Assembly (NCBI GenBank): GCA_035222895.1
Contig: JAVYIG010002110.1
Coordinates: forward strand, 1 to 64,000
DNA: 64,000 nucleotides
Source of the DNA: Strongylocentrotus droebachiensis
Lineage: Eukaryota; Echinodermata; Echinoidea; Camarodonta; Strongylocentrotidae
Reading direction: 5' to 3'
The notes under the pieces were generated by a model, which saw only the letters and a list, made by a program, of their open reading frames with translations, ran no database searches and was not told where the DNA came from. Below, in pieces: positions 1 to 13,700 of this stretch. The position numbers were made by a program, and so were the translations under genes. Positions within the stretch are counted from its first letter, which is position 1; each line of letters opens with the position of its first letter.

Positions 1-740
1 GACCGTTAAAGTGACCCCTTTTTGCGATTTGTATGTGATTGGTAAGGTAAAATGTAATTTATTAATTTTTACAACCAGTATTCTCTCTGTCGAAATTGTA
101 CTTTTTACCTTATTTTCGATATGTCTGATATAATACACTCTCATTCTCAGCATTATCTTTTATATCTCTCGCTTTATCTCTCTTTCTCTCTACCTCTCTC
201 CCTTTCTCTCCCTCTGTCTTTCTCTATCTCACACTTTTCCTGGATCCCCTGTGCTGTCTGCACTATTATCCTCCCTACCTCTCTTCTATATTTCCCTCCA
301 GCCCTATGATGATTGTGGAATAGATTTAAGCAACTGTTAGCTGTTAAGCGAATTTTATGAATTTTATTAATTTGTATTATGTATACACTGATTTATTTAG
401 AAAATTCATTCACTGTGTGATATGTCTTTATACGATTTATGTTTGTATAAATATTTATGTTTTTACAATGTACAAAACTCTGAAATTCAGCCATCTGGCT
501 GCAAATGAATTTTCAATAAAACCATTTTCATTACCATCATTTGCTATCAATTTGTTAGATAATTATGTGCGATATTAATTTTGTGTGGTTTTCCCATCCG
601 TGTTCGTATATCAGTGATCACTGTAGACGAAAGTAGAACACAAACATATCGTGTCTCTACAGGCAAACAATTAAATTAAAGCCATGTAATATACTTGTGC
701 GACGTCGGTATGCTTAACTCAAGGTGCGGTTGATGTAATG
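1..740. other. Intergenic, no gene seen
   Basis: AT-rich sequence with a CT-rich low-complexity tract (160-235). Nothing else recognisable. Confidence 0.6.
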
Positions 741-956
741 CAGTGGCGGATGCAGGATTCCTGATCAAGTGGGGATGAAAATTTAGGAAAATCTCCGACA
801 TGTAAAAAAAAAAGAAAATAAAAAGGGGGGGGGGGTGGGTTCTTCTCACATGTCGACGTCCTTTTTTTTTAATTTGATAATCTTTGACAAGTAAGTAACA
901 AACAGATTTCATATTTAGGGGGGGGGGGGGCTTTAAGCCCAGAGTCCAGATTCCTG
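741..956. mobile_element. Degraded hAT-like end (CAGTGGCGGAT type)
   Basis: CAGTGGCGGATGCAGGATTC at 741 matches the left end type seen in the element at 54329, and poly-G runs follow at 828 and 917. The right side (about 945) retains only ATTCCTGCC of the expected inverted end, so no target duplication can be verified. Confidence 0.4.
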
Positions 957-960
957 CCAA

Positions 961-1831
961 ACAAATTAAAGGGGTTTATTTGAGTCAAAAATTGTATACA
1001 AACGAACAAAATGCCATCCCTCACCTCTCCCCTCCCCATTCTGAAGGTGTCATTGGAATAAGAATAAAATGAAACTTTCTGGAATCATGGCGATAAAGCC
1101 TTTGTGAATATTTCCTGACCAGCTGCACGGCGAAATACCAAATGAGCAGACCTCTTTTGTATCGTGATTGGTCCCCTCCTGCACTGGTTCGTCATTATGG
1201 TTCATTTTTCGATGTACATAATTATAATCCACAGTTTACTGATATTGCTAAACAGTCATTGTACCTAGCTGTTGCTTTCATACAAACGATGAAAATATAG
1301 GCACATAGACGAGGAAGCTTTTTGTTCAGTTCAGAGATCGAGTTAGAGGGGATAAAACTGAAATTAAAAATGTGACACAGAGTTATACATGGATATATCT
1401 TATGAATGCTGTCAAAAGCATACGAATAGAACTTCATTTTGGTAGGTAAGTTTATGAATACAATTTTTAATTATCGATATAATAATCTTCAACAAAATTA
1501 TAGTCTCCAATTTTTAGATTTACCTCCATAAACGCATCCGAATTCTAATGTTTACTAAACTCTTAAAATTCATTTCCGTCAAACGACATTGGCATCAAGA
1601 TTTTACTTCACCATGTTCACTATATAAATTATGGTCTTCATAAATTGTCCAAAAATGTGGTATAGTAAAACATGTATGTTTCTACATCTATCTATTGGAA
1701 ATATCAACATGTTGCGCTCACATCAGTTCCTTCATATCAGACGACAAGTCGACAACACAATACATGACCGATATCGAATCGATCGACAGCAGGTCGAGAG
1801 CGTCATCATAACCGTGATCACTTGATATACA
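961..1831. other. Intergenic, no gene seen
   Basis: Short frames only, without domain signature. No repeat or motif stands out. Confidence 0.55.
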
Positions 1832-1839
1832 AGCAGAAC

Positions 1840-3884
1840 CAGTAGCGTACCTATGGGGGGGCAGGGGGGCAGAGTGCCCCCCCCCCCCCCCCTGACGGGC
1901 TCCAGGGGAAAAAAAGAAAAAGGGGGAGGGGAAAGGGGGAAGGGGAAAGGAGAAAAAAAGGGGAAAGAGAAAAAAAAGAGGGAAAAAAAGAAAAGAAAGG
2001 AGGGGAAAGAAAAAGAAAAAAGGAAAAGGGGAAAGAAAAGAAAAGGAAGGAGGGGAAAGAAAAAGAAAAAAGGAAAAGGGGAAACAAAAAAAACAAATAG
2101 AAAGGAGAGAAAAAGAATAGAAAGGAAAGAAAGAGAAAAAAGGAAAAGGAAATAAAAAAGGAAGAAGAAGAGAACAGGAAGAAAAAGGGAAAAGAAAAGG
2201 AAAGAAAAAAAATGGGGAAATTAAAAAAAAAAGACCATGGCCGTACGCACGGGGGGGGGGGGGGCAGTTAACCCCAGATATTTTGAAAACGTACAGTTTT
2301 TTTCCTGAAAATGTTTAACAAAGCTCACAAGTAGTGTAGGTCTATATCAAATCCTTCAATTATACTTTTGAAAATGCAGAAGTAGATTGATTGATTTTTT
2401 TTAATTTTTTTTTTTAATTTTATTTTGTTACCCTCTCTTGCTACGCTGTCTTTACAATTAACATCGCTACCAAACATGCTCGCCCCAACCTAGAACAAAT
2501 TACCTGTTAATAGTTATGTACCAAGCGTTATTCAAAGAAAATTTGGTTTGCTCGCTGGCTACGCTCCCTCGCCAAAATGGAATTAACATCAACTTAAACA
2601 TGATTGTGTAAGCCCTAATCTGCAACAACAACAAACTGAAAATTATGTACCAATCAGCATCATTAATTTTTTTTTTGCTCGCTCGCTACGCTCGCTCGCC
2701 AAAATAGAAGTAACATCGATTTTACTATAAATCACGCTTGTGCCCCCCCCCCCCCCCCGACATGGAACAATAAAACCAATTATATGTACCATGTTCTCTC
2801 TAAATGAGAAGTGATTTTTTTTCGCTCACTCGCCGAAGTGGAATTATGCTTACATTACTAACAAAATTTAATGTTCCCGCCGTTGACCTGCTCCAATATC
2901 ATTAAAAAGAGAAATGTGGGTTTTTTTTTGTCTGCCCGCCAAAATGGGATTGACATTGGCTTAAACACGATTGTACCCAGCACCGACCTGCAACAATGAA
3001 ACAAAGTTTATGTACCAATTCATTGAGAACAATTGAACCAAGTTTAATTGGCAATTATTAAAAAAAGAAGCGATTTTTTTTTGTATTGCTCGCTACGCTC
3101 GCTCGCCAAAACGGAATTAACATCACCTTAGACATGATTGTGTTAGCCCTGACCTGCAACAAAAAATCCTGAAATTTATGAACCAGTTATCATTACAACA
3201 TTTTTGCTCGTTCGCTACGCTCGCTCGCCAAAATAGAAATAACATCGCTTTTAATAATCACGTCCCTGACATGGAACAATGAAACCAAGTTTATGTACCA
3301 TGTTCTCACTAAAAGAGAAGTGATTTTTTTCGCTCGCTCGCTACGCTCGCTAGCTCGTGGAATTATGTGCCCACCACTGACCTGCTACAAAGTACAATAT
3401 CATTAAAAAGAGAAATGTGGGATTTTTTGCCTGCCCGCCAAAATGGGATTGACATTGCCTTAAACACGATTGTGGCCGCCCCGACCTGCAACAATGAAAC
3501 AAATTTCATATAGCAATTCATTGAGGAAAGATGTATTTTCGCTCGCTAGCCAAAATGGGTATAAAATCACCCTAAACACAATATTGTTCCCACACCCGGC
3601 ATGGGACAATTGAACCAAGCTTAAGTGGCAATTGTTAAAAAAGAAGTGATTTTTTTTCTTGCTAGCTACGCTTACTTGCAAAAATGAAATTAACGTCACT
3701 AGTAAATGAATTTGCCCACCCCTGACTTGCAACAATACCAGTTTATATACCAAACCGTTACTTAAAGATATTTTTTTGCTCGCTCGATCGCCAGAAGTGA
3801 AAATTAGCATCCTCTTTGTTTTTGTTTCGGTCGCTTGCCCCCCCCCCCCCCCCCCCCTGACGGAGTACCCCAGGTACGCCACTG
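1840..3884. mobile_element. Nonautonomous hAT-like element with 8-bp target duplication
   Basis: The left end CAGTAGCGTACCTATGGGGG and the inverted right end (reverse complement CAGTGGCGTACCTGGGG) match. The element is flanked by exact 8-bp repeats AGCAGAAC at 1832-1839 and 3885-3892, the target length of hAT elements. Total 2045 bp. Inside are poly-C/poly-G runs, a 350-bp purine-rich tract (1900-2230) and a tandem array; no transposase frame is present. Confidence 0.8.
2425..3805. repeat. Higher-order tandem repeat inside the hAT-like element
   Basis: Units of about 100-150 bp each carry a core like GCTCGCTACGCTCGCTCGCC followed by AAAATGGAATTAACATC, then GACCTGCAACAATGAAACC. Cores occur near 2549, 2677, 2821, 2928, 3087, 3204, 3330, 3428, 3540, 3658 and 3777. 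Units four or five apart resemble each other more than neighbours do (2549 with 3087, 2677 with 3204, 2821 with 3330, 2928 with 3428), giving a higher-order period of 500-550 bp. Confidence 0.7.
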
Positions 3885-3892
3885 AGCAGAAC

Positions 3893-6800
3893 TGACGATC
3901 ACAGATTCGATTAATTACATAAAACAACAATGCCGCGGCTGGTAGCTATTACGTGATTAAAAGCTCTGACCAGAAAAATATCGATTGTATTTTACAATAA
4001 TTATATCTTCATGCGAGCTGCATTTATTAATTATCGACTTATCGTAACAAAGGCGCCAGAAGTATTTTGCCTCGGAATAATTTGGACTTGAATGAAGCCA
4101 CGGCTCAATTCATTTCATGCAGTACCCCGCACTTATAATTTGGAAAAACGGTGAAGAAAAGGATCAATCTCCTACTAAATGTACATATTATACCGATATT
4201 AACCACCAAGTGCTTTGACAATACTCAGCCTAGCAACACTGACGCATGCCGACGTATATGTAAAATATGAATAGGTGGAATGCTATCAGTTGCAATGCAA
4301 AAGCATCCATCAATAATTGTTCAAAGGCGACACGAATGTGGACAATCTAGTACTTAATCTTGTTAATATAGAATACATTTCCATATATAACATCATGCTA
4401 TCAACGTTACTTATCATTTTGCCCAAAGAATGAAATGATTTTGATGAATGTGTTTCTTTATAGCATTAATGTTCTCTTAAGTCGAGCAACAAAAGTAATT
4501 GCAATGGCATTCGTTGTCATTTTGTCACCATGTGTCATTACAAGTATTAAAACAAGGATTAAAAAACACAAATTTTTCAGCATTTATCAAAATGACAGAT
4601 GCAATTAATGTTTTCTAGTATCATCGTTTATTCGCTATAGTATAGTGTGTCAGAAAATGCCGATGTTTTTGTCTCTTTATTTGATCGCTTTGTGTTTTGT
4701 TTTGTTTTTGTGTATTTTGTAATATTGTATTTTCTGCTTTTGTATGTTTGTGGTATGTATATGTTTTTGACTTTCTGTGTTTTGTTTTTAATGATTGGGC
4801 TTTTCCCTATTTTCATTATTTTGTTCTGTTATTGTTTTTGACTTGCATTATGCATATACCGCTTAGGCCTCTTGGTAATATCAGAGTTTGCATCGTTTTC
4901 AGTCGAGTATAACTGGTTCATTACAATCTATTTACGGTATTTGATTTTTCTCAATCACTGCAAAATCATCCATCCCATACGTGTACGTCTTCCATACAGG
5001 ATAGAGAAATGCATACTTCACAGATTTAGAGATCCTTCAAGCAAAAGAAAGAACTGATCTTTTATGGTTTCAACTTCGGCAAACATAACAACGACTGGAT
5101 AATAATACTGCCAGGCCCTCGTTACTCTCATTCACACAACACAGCTAACATAGTTGACAGAAGTACTTTAGCGTTTGTCGTAGCTTAGCAATACGAGAAT
5201 ACAAAAAGTTATATTTACATATAACCTTACGGGTCCCAGAGTTCACCTGCGTGAAAACAAAGTTGAAAATGTCATGACGTGGTTTCGTATTATCAGTACA
5301 TAGACCTATATTAGTCAGTGCATTTTATATGCGAACACGGATATTCTCGCATCTTTGATGGCTATATTTTTCGGTGTACGCGACCTGTCTTTTATTATAT
5401 GGCCATTATCACATAATAGTCCGTCGTTATTAAATTAGGATCTCTCTGTAGCGATACGACGGATAAATAATGAATGACAGAGCATCGGTATCTGGTCGAT
5501 TCAGTGTTAGTTGTCAGAATTGAAGGTTGGTTAACGTCATTCCGGGCTTGCATTTACATTTGACATGTATACTATACCTGGGAGTGAGTCGTAAGGCTGG
5601 TCGTATTCTGTAAGTATATTGTGACAGTGCATGCAATTGGACATTTTGGAAATTGGAGTCTGATATCAACATGTTGTGTAGTTTAGAAATCAATGATGGT
5701 TTTAAATGTTTATAATATTTGTAATATATTTAGTTTTTGATGTAATATTTGTAATATATTTAGATTTTGATGTAATATTTAATTTTCATTTTGTTTCATT
5801 ATGCATGATTTATAGTCGTACGTTTTAGTCATTCATATTTTGATCGTTTATTGTGTTGTACATTGACTTTGTAAATTGAAAAATTTCAGCTTCCCTGCTG
5901 CACTTTTATTGCAATAAACCGAATCAAATCAAAACATATGGAATGTTTTAATTATACATTTGTAATCATATATTGCATTTATAGTGGATTGTGAATATCA
6001 ATACCTTTACATTTATATTGCTATTTCGTCATCATTTTTGCAGACTGTTAATCCTTTATACCTAAAACATAAAGTAATTAACCGAATCTTATCTTATTTT
6101 ATGCATGAATTTAATTTGATATGGGTTATATAATATATAGAACACGATCGCAACTACTTTTGAAAATCAATTAAAGAGCAATTTCAATACAATGTTGTTT
6201 ATCCCATATAAATCATGTCAATCATGTCATTGTAATATTCGCACGTTTTCAAATGGTAATGGACAGGTCTATATTGAAGCCCCAGAAATTTGATGGCAAA
6301 ATTTCACCTAAATATAAATATTGTATCAGAATGTGAAAGATGAAGTCATTGAAGACATATTTCTGCAAGGACTTTAAAAACCAGATGTGTTTGAAGTCGA
6401 ATATTGATGATAATGGAGGTTTTCTGCGTACAACAGAAAACCCAAATTAATTTTCTTTTCTCAATATTTGTCTTCAAACACATTTTTATTATTATTATTA
6501 TTATTTTTTTTTTTTGGGGGGGGGGCAATCTGTGCAGAAGTGTTCTGAGATGACATCCTCTTTGAGATTATGATACAATTTAAGTACGATTTTGCCATCA
6601 AATTTTGGGCGACTTTGGGACTCTCAACAGGATCTTAAGTTGATTTTTATTTAGTTGCAATCATGTTTAATTACGGCCCTCAAAATTAATATGGAAGAAC
6701 CTCCCGTTTTTATAGATGTTATATTTCCTGGGAGAAATTTCAATTGTTAAACAACCTCCCGTCTGTTATCCGTAATTCCACTCCGGTTGACTCTTTTAAA

Positions 6801-7180
6801 GATAACTGTATGTTTATTTATAATTTCATTTATTTTTTCGTCATTTGTTTATTTGTTTGTTTATCATTAATTTATTTTTTAAAGCGCATTGAGCAATATT
6901 TCAATGGATTTTGCGCTATATAAAAAAATCGATGTAATTTAAACATCCATGTATATAATTATATACAAAACACATGATAATCCACGCCCCTGCATATTCA
7001 TAAATGTCTATTATTCAATTTAGTAGTAATGTTCGAGCAATCATGTGAAACGAATATGAGGACGAATAAAAGAGTTAGCTCATGGCATGCTGTTGAGCGC
7101 CACGGAAGGGTGCTATAACATTACTCTATACCATTTAATGCCCTTCCGACTGTCCGCAGACGAATGTATTATAGCAATAT
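3893..7180. other. Intergenic, AT-rich
   Basis: T-rich tract at 4670-4850, a short tandem repeat at 5715, a tail-like TTGCAATAAACCGAATCAAA at 5909 that resembles LINE 3' ends, an ATT/poly-T/poly-G run at 6488-6527, and AAGCGCATTGAGCAA ... TTTTGCGCTATATAAA at 6882-6922, another tail-like motif. No gene. Confidence 0.5.
5715..5785. repeat. Two-unit tandem repeat of about 35 bp
   Basis: TAATATTTGTAATATATTTA followed by GTTTTTGATG or GATTTTGATG occurs twice in a row. Noncoding and AT-rich. Confidence 0.5.
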
Positions 7181-7203
7181 CCAATCCAATCCAATCCAAT
7201 CCA
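7181..7203. repeat. (CCAAT)n microsatellite
   Basis: Four CCAAT units plus CCA, followed by TATATAAAGCGCC, a common tail-like motif in this window (see also 6880-6925 and 12418-12465). Confidence 0.7.
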
Positions 7204-7761
7204 GGTATATAAAGCGCCAATATCTAGTTGCCTAATCAAAGGCGCTGATATAATATTCTACCACTTATTCTTGATTTGTAGGTCTTAATCGGACGATGGG
7301 TGTTTGATTATTCTATACTCATCAGTTATTGGTACAGGTGAGACGGATAGGAGTGTTACGTAACATCATATCTTCGCATCACTACGCATCTGATGGTCAC
7401 CAAGCCTCTGGTCGATATGAACATATCCGAACACCGCGAGATCTCTTGATAGAGGCTTTATTTCACATACCCCCCACACTCGCCGGCACAACGCAGCTAA
7501 AACATAGAATAAAACATTTGGTCCGGCCTGGTATCGGTCCTAGTATTACTTATGTAGGTCTAGGGTTCAAATTCAGGTCCCAAGATGACTTTATGTCACC
7601 CCAAGAAGTACTGTTGTGATCATTGCATCGCCTTATTGAGGTGTATGATGTGACACTGTCAGACTGAGGAGTGCCAAGACCTAACTCAACTAAAGGAGAA
7701 TTGTCAATTTAATCGTTAGCTGGAAGACTTACTGGATTTATTTTTCCTGGATTAAAACACC

Positions 7762-10700
7762 ATGGCGTTATCGGAAAACCAGAACAGCAAAGAGAAAATA
7801 AGGGTGAGATTTGTTTTTCTCATAAACTTTTTTTGTATATAATTTGTTTGTAAAACCTTATAAAGACGGAAATGTAGGTTCTGTTTTTTTTTTATGAAAG
7901 ATTAGAGCAGCACATCAGCCTAGCCTATGCTACCGTTTGATCGGTTTTGGGACGAAAGGTCCTGTCAACTTTTGAAAACAAGTTTGAATTATCAGTTGTT
8001 CTGCGTCACATGAGATATAGACATGATTAACCGTGTATTGAGTTATGTTCGTATAGTAACTACGATACCCTCCCAATCGTCTGCCAAAATATTACACATT
8101 TTCAATGAAGCGAGACACAATCGATACCCTCTACGTCCGACAAAGGAAGTACACCGGTCTGTAAACAATACCAACAAAAGGCAGATAAAGATAAATGGCG
8201 GAGTTATATGAAAGGATGAGCGCTTTTAACACGGGCTTGTGAAGGATCTGTATAGATCCACCATCCCATTCTTAATCCGAGGTCACACAGTAGTTATATT
8301 CGATCGTGGATTCTTGAATGGATGTTCTAACGAAGTATAATCAATCATATTTGAACGTAGAACATGAATTGCAATGAATTGCAATGATCCATTGCATTTC
8401 CCCCCAATCCCCAACAGGAAGAATTCCTCTGTAGGGCCATGCATCATGATTCAAGGCATGCCCACATAGAGGAATTTTATATGTTGGGGGTCGAGGCAAA
8501 ATGCAATGAATTATTGAAAAATTATTGCACTTTCTTTGATTTTTTGTTTTTGTGGGGGCGTCAACTTACCCTAGCGCCCGCTGCGTACAGTCATGATTCA
8601 TTGGCAAAGCAATGGCCTCGTTACTGTGAGCACCCAGGATAAAAAACCGTGTCGATGTGCTATATTAGTGCCCTTTTATGAGGCATTAATCCCCATTACT
8701 GTTAGTTATGACTTAAGGACGTAGGTCCCCTAGTTGATTAGCATAGTAGCACACACATGCTTTAGCAGTCACGCAAAACAAATACTCCCCAATTGTCATT
8801 CAATAAAATCTGAGCATGTATACACTATTATCTAGATCTAGTGGGAATAAATCATTGTTAAAATCTTTCCATAAATCGGAGTAAAAAAAAATTATTCCAC
8901 CATTATGACCAACAGTGTATCTTCATTTTTTTTCTCAAGCTGAAGGATGACGAGAATCATCAGTGCTGCCATGCGTACAATATATATTTAAAAAAAAAAA
9001 AGAAGAACCATTATTATTTCAATCGTTAACAAATTATGTGGTTCCAATTTTCTATTTTCCCTTACATCTCTCCCTGATTAAGTGAGTCGATTTATTGCGT
9101 TTCTGTGACAGTTTACCGAACAGAGAGATCTACATTATTATGCTTTCCCCCACCACCCTTGATAATGTGTGTGTTAGATATATGGGGGACAAACGAACAA
9201 CCATAATTAATGTCGCCAAGCTAGTCGAAATATGTTTTTTCTGCAGATGATACTAGTAAAAATACGTTTTTATTTTTGTGGAAATTCTTAATTTATCGTA
9301 GAAGTTTAATGCAGAGGCATTATAAGTTGAGAAAATGCACTTAACATATTATTTCTCTATTAAAATGAAATTGGATCGTTTGATAATAATCATGGGGCAA
9401 ATGTCTTTAAAACAATTTGTAATATTGAATTAATCTATTAGCCGCATAATTAATGTTCATCCTTATCATGTTGCAGCATCTCTGTGCCGCAGTGCAAGCT
9501 GGAAAATTGGCAGAGATTGATACAATTCTACAGCAAGGGATGTATATAAATGTAGACGAGGTAAGAATGATCACTTATAAAGTGATACCAGTCATGTCAG
9601 TTGTCTCGATCTATTTTCAGTTAATTACACGATACACGATAAAAAAATATGAAAAATTATGTGACAAACATCGCGATGTATGTTCGCCAAAAATGGCGCA
9701 GTTTTTTTTATTTTTTTCAACAATAGACGCAAGAGAATTCCCAAACTCTCAGATAATGTTAGATTCAGTGAGGGGATGATTTGAGAATGCGAGAGTAAAA
9801 TTAGCAAGACATTAATTTTATACCCGATAGTAATGATAATGTTGTTAACCCTGGGAAGCCTCATCAGCATCAGTGCTGTTCGTGGCGTTATTATTATTAC
9901 CCCAGTAGTTGCCAGGTTTTACACCTGGGTGGGGAATGGCAAAGTTTGATTAATGCCTTGCCAAAGGACGTTAGTGCCGGCCTGTGATTCGAACATCAAT
10001 CCCTTTGATTGAGACTCAAGTAAACGAACCACTATACCACGACACCTCTATCTGATGTTGATAGGATAACACAAAAAGTGGCTGACTATAGTGAATAGTA
10101 CCTCTCAAAGATTACCACAACCTTTTTTCATTGCTTGTCACTGTCTTGTTGGTATACAAAATATACACATACCATGTAAAAAGGGTAAATAACTTAATTT
10201 TAAATCATATTCAGAGGCTGTATTGGATGCTAATTCGGGTTAATTCAACACCTAAATTCTTACTATTTATAATTCTTATTTAAGTATGTATATCATAATT
10301 ATTGCTAATAATTTTGTTAAATCTCAATCGAACCAATCATTTTTACTATCATTGATTTTGTGTAGGGCGGGAATATGATGGCCAAATCTCTATATCGTAA
10401 CCTCCTGATGCTGGCTATTGACTCGGTTCAAGTCGAGACAGCTAAACTTCTAATTGAGAGAGGCATTGATGTCAACCACAAGACATGGGTAAGTCATCAA
10501 ACTTTTAAACCCCTCTTAATTGTATCACAATGTGCAGAGCCGATTGGTCGTTCTCTCACGAGTTCTTAATTAGTTTGATTGCTGAGATCGCCGAGGCCAA
10601 GGGTGCCGAGTTGGACCTTTAACAAAAATCGGCAAAACTCGAGATAACTAAGGCGTCAGAGCTCGTAGTATGTCGTACAATGATCTTCTGGTCGTACTGA

Positions 10701-13700
10701 CTCACAAGTTTTAAGGAGACATTTTGAGCGAATGGGCGCGTTCAAACTAATCGTGTCTCTTTTTTAATTTCTATGTTAACGTGATATCGTACATTACTAT
10801 GATCTGTGACATCTTTTTCGTCAACCAGTAAGATAAACGTTTACATTTGTAACTTTTTGAAACATTTTTTTTTAAACTTTGCTTTCACCGATCAGTATCA
10901 TTATTCGAATGCATTACACTGTCCACATTCTTTTCCAATCTTATCCATGCAGGGTGTAAACGGCAAACAGGGAGCAAGGGACATGGCACAAGAGTCAGGG
11001 CTTCGAGAGATTGTTGATCAGATCGACTGCAGACTACCCGTTCCCAAGGTAACCAATTAACTTAATTTGACAGTGCAAGTCGTTTTCATACATGTTCGAT
11101 CACTTCGATGCAATTAATTGTTGTTTGAAGAACTTTTGCTCTCGTCGTAATCCTATTCATAACCTATTTAAGACGAAGAAATTATGAACGATGATGATCG
11201 ATCCAAGAGTCGGAAGTGTTGGCTGCGTGTATCTCTATACTCTTTGATAAGTCTTTCGAATTTAACAAATTGGCCCGTTGTTTCTACCCGTATACCCTTT
11301 GCGTCCCGAGACGACAATTAACGTTCCGATGCCCCTGTTTCGACCATTCGACGCTCGCGTACACAGTCATATTCGGCAACGCCCGATAACTATGTTTCGA
11401 CTTCGGACACCCCTGTGTTCCGTCAAAGCCGTCTGTTTCAAGACCTTATGATATCTGTCCATTCTGACGTCCCTACGTTTGACACTTTGTTTTTTACTCC
11501 CAAATATTTCAATAAAATCTATTGTTATAGATAGCACATCTATTATTTTCTGTCAGGCATTCTTCAGCGTTTCGACGCCCATCGACAACCCTATCATAAA
11601 ACGAAGACTATGTTTCGCCAGGGACGGTTTATAGCATATCCCTCGATCCGCCATCCGTTCTTTACGATATCAAAATACCTCCGACACCCCTATGTTCCGA
11701 CACCCCTTTCATGAACGCCCACTCAATTCTTGAGGCCTCATTTCTCACGACCTTCTCCACGATACCGTCTTTCCACTACCTTCAGACTATCTGTAGACCA
11801 GGGGAATTCATTACGCTTGGTTGCAATGCAGGTTTGTTTCTTCTACAAAATTTCGGAGATGTAAACGCTCTTTTGTACGTTGTTTTCTGTTTGCAGCGTT
11901 TGTTTCACGCCGTAGTCGATGGTCAGCAAGATAAAGTGACTAATCTTTTACGACACATAGATGCTGATATGAACATGAAAGTGGTAAGTTACTTAAGATA
12001 GTAGCAGTGGCGGAAATCCGATTCGTTCCGCATTGATCAATTTTGTTCTTATCATTGCCGTTGGCTGTATCTTTTTCCATTATGATGTAATGATGATCAA
12101 GGAGACAATAGATTATCATTAGACTTGTAAACGTTCTGTACAAGTTGAGAACAGAAAGAAACTAAAAGCGTTAACCATTATTCTCATGTTATATTTTCAA
12201 GAGTTTGCTCATATTAATTGTATAAATCTCCCTTTTTAAAGTTATTTGTACAAGAAAATGTATCTCACATTATTTGCAAAATCAACATTTATTGCCTTCT
12301 CCTATACAAGCTTGAAATATTTTTCATATTACAAGATTACAAACCAGGTTGGTACATATTTGCCAAATAAATTATAAACTTTTTATAATAATAATAATAA
12401 TAATAATATTTAATTTTCATATAGCGCTTAATACAAATGTCTCTAAGCGCTTTACAAATATACATATAGGAAATAAAAAAATAAAATGATTATACCAAAT
12501 ATAGAACATTACTGTTATGCACCTTAATAATTATGAAATCTATCAGCTCCAAAATTATTATATTGGTCTTACTTTACTTTCCCAATGTATTACGTACTTC
12601 ATTGCAACGGATGTTAAAGAGCTTCACTCGCAAAAGTTTCGAAAAATCAACCTATAACGGCAATCTTGATAGCATTTCCCATCACCTATTAACATTTTGT
12701 AATCCGAACGTGATTTCTATGGTCAATTCATTTAAGTATTGAAATTGCCTAATTTGATTTGATTTCTAGAAAGTCTTTGCGATCGTGTTGTTTAACCCTG
12801 TGCTTATGCCTAGTTCACACCGACGCCGAATGTCGCGCTTTAAATCGGCGATCAATTCGGCGTCATTTTTTCAAAAAATCTCACGATCTCCTGAGATATG
12901 TTATGCTAAGTTCACACCGACGCCGAATTGATGGCGCATTAAATCGACGAGCAAAGCGGCGGCAAAGCGTAACAAAGCTTAATTAAAGCGTAAAGACCGT
13001 AATAGAGCGTGAGAAAGCTTTGAGCAATTCGGGACATTCGGCAAGAGCGCCAAAAATGTAAACTCTGTTAAGCTTTCCTACGCTTTGAGCAAAACTTTGA
13101 TACGCTTTGTGACGCTTTGATAAGCTTTAATACGCTCTCCCCGCTTTACGCAATTCGTGACAGATCGTCTCAAATTTTTAAACAGTTTAAAAAATGTTGG
13201 CGCTCTTGCCGAATGTCCCGAATTGCTCAAAGCTTTCTCACGCTCTATTACGGTCTTTTACGCTTTAATTAAGCTTTGTTACGCTTTGCCACCGCTTTGC
13301 TCGCCGATTTAATGCGCCATCAATTCGGCGTCGGTGTGAACTTAGCATTACGGGAACCTGGTGGTCCCTGTGTTTAGCCTTTGGGGCCTATAACATTCAG
13401 TAGTCAACGGGTAAATTATTGTCCTCATCTTGTTCTCTCCAAGGATTTACACGGTGATAAGGCAGCTGGATGTAGCGCTTACACTCTTCTCATGATCGCT
13501 CTCAGGAACGGCCATGTCGAGATCGCCCACCAGCTCATTGACCGCGGCATCAATCTAGACTTTGATCATCAGGTAAATAATAGATCTAATATAGAATGCA
13601 ACAACAACAACACATAAGATTTGGGCTCACTGATTCGCTTAATTACGACAGACAAAAAAAATGCGGACTTGCCTTTGCTTTTTTGAATTTGGGCAGATTA

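Noticed and set aside
1853..2155. Lys/Gly/Glu-rich open frame
   Set aside because: It translates a purine-rich tract inside a transposon; no domain, and the opposite strand is equally open.
4647..4912. Hydrophobic frames resembling membrane proteins
   Set aside because: They come from a T/G-rich low-complexity stretch; composition alone explains the Phe/Val/Leu content.
7329..7619. 96-codon frame just upstream of the ankyrin start
   Set aside because: No domain, no fit with the phase-0 exons, and a stop precedes the ankyrin ATG. Possibly 5' UTR or upstream sequence.
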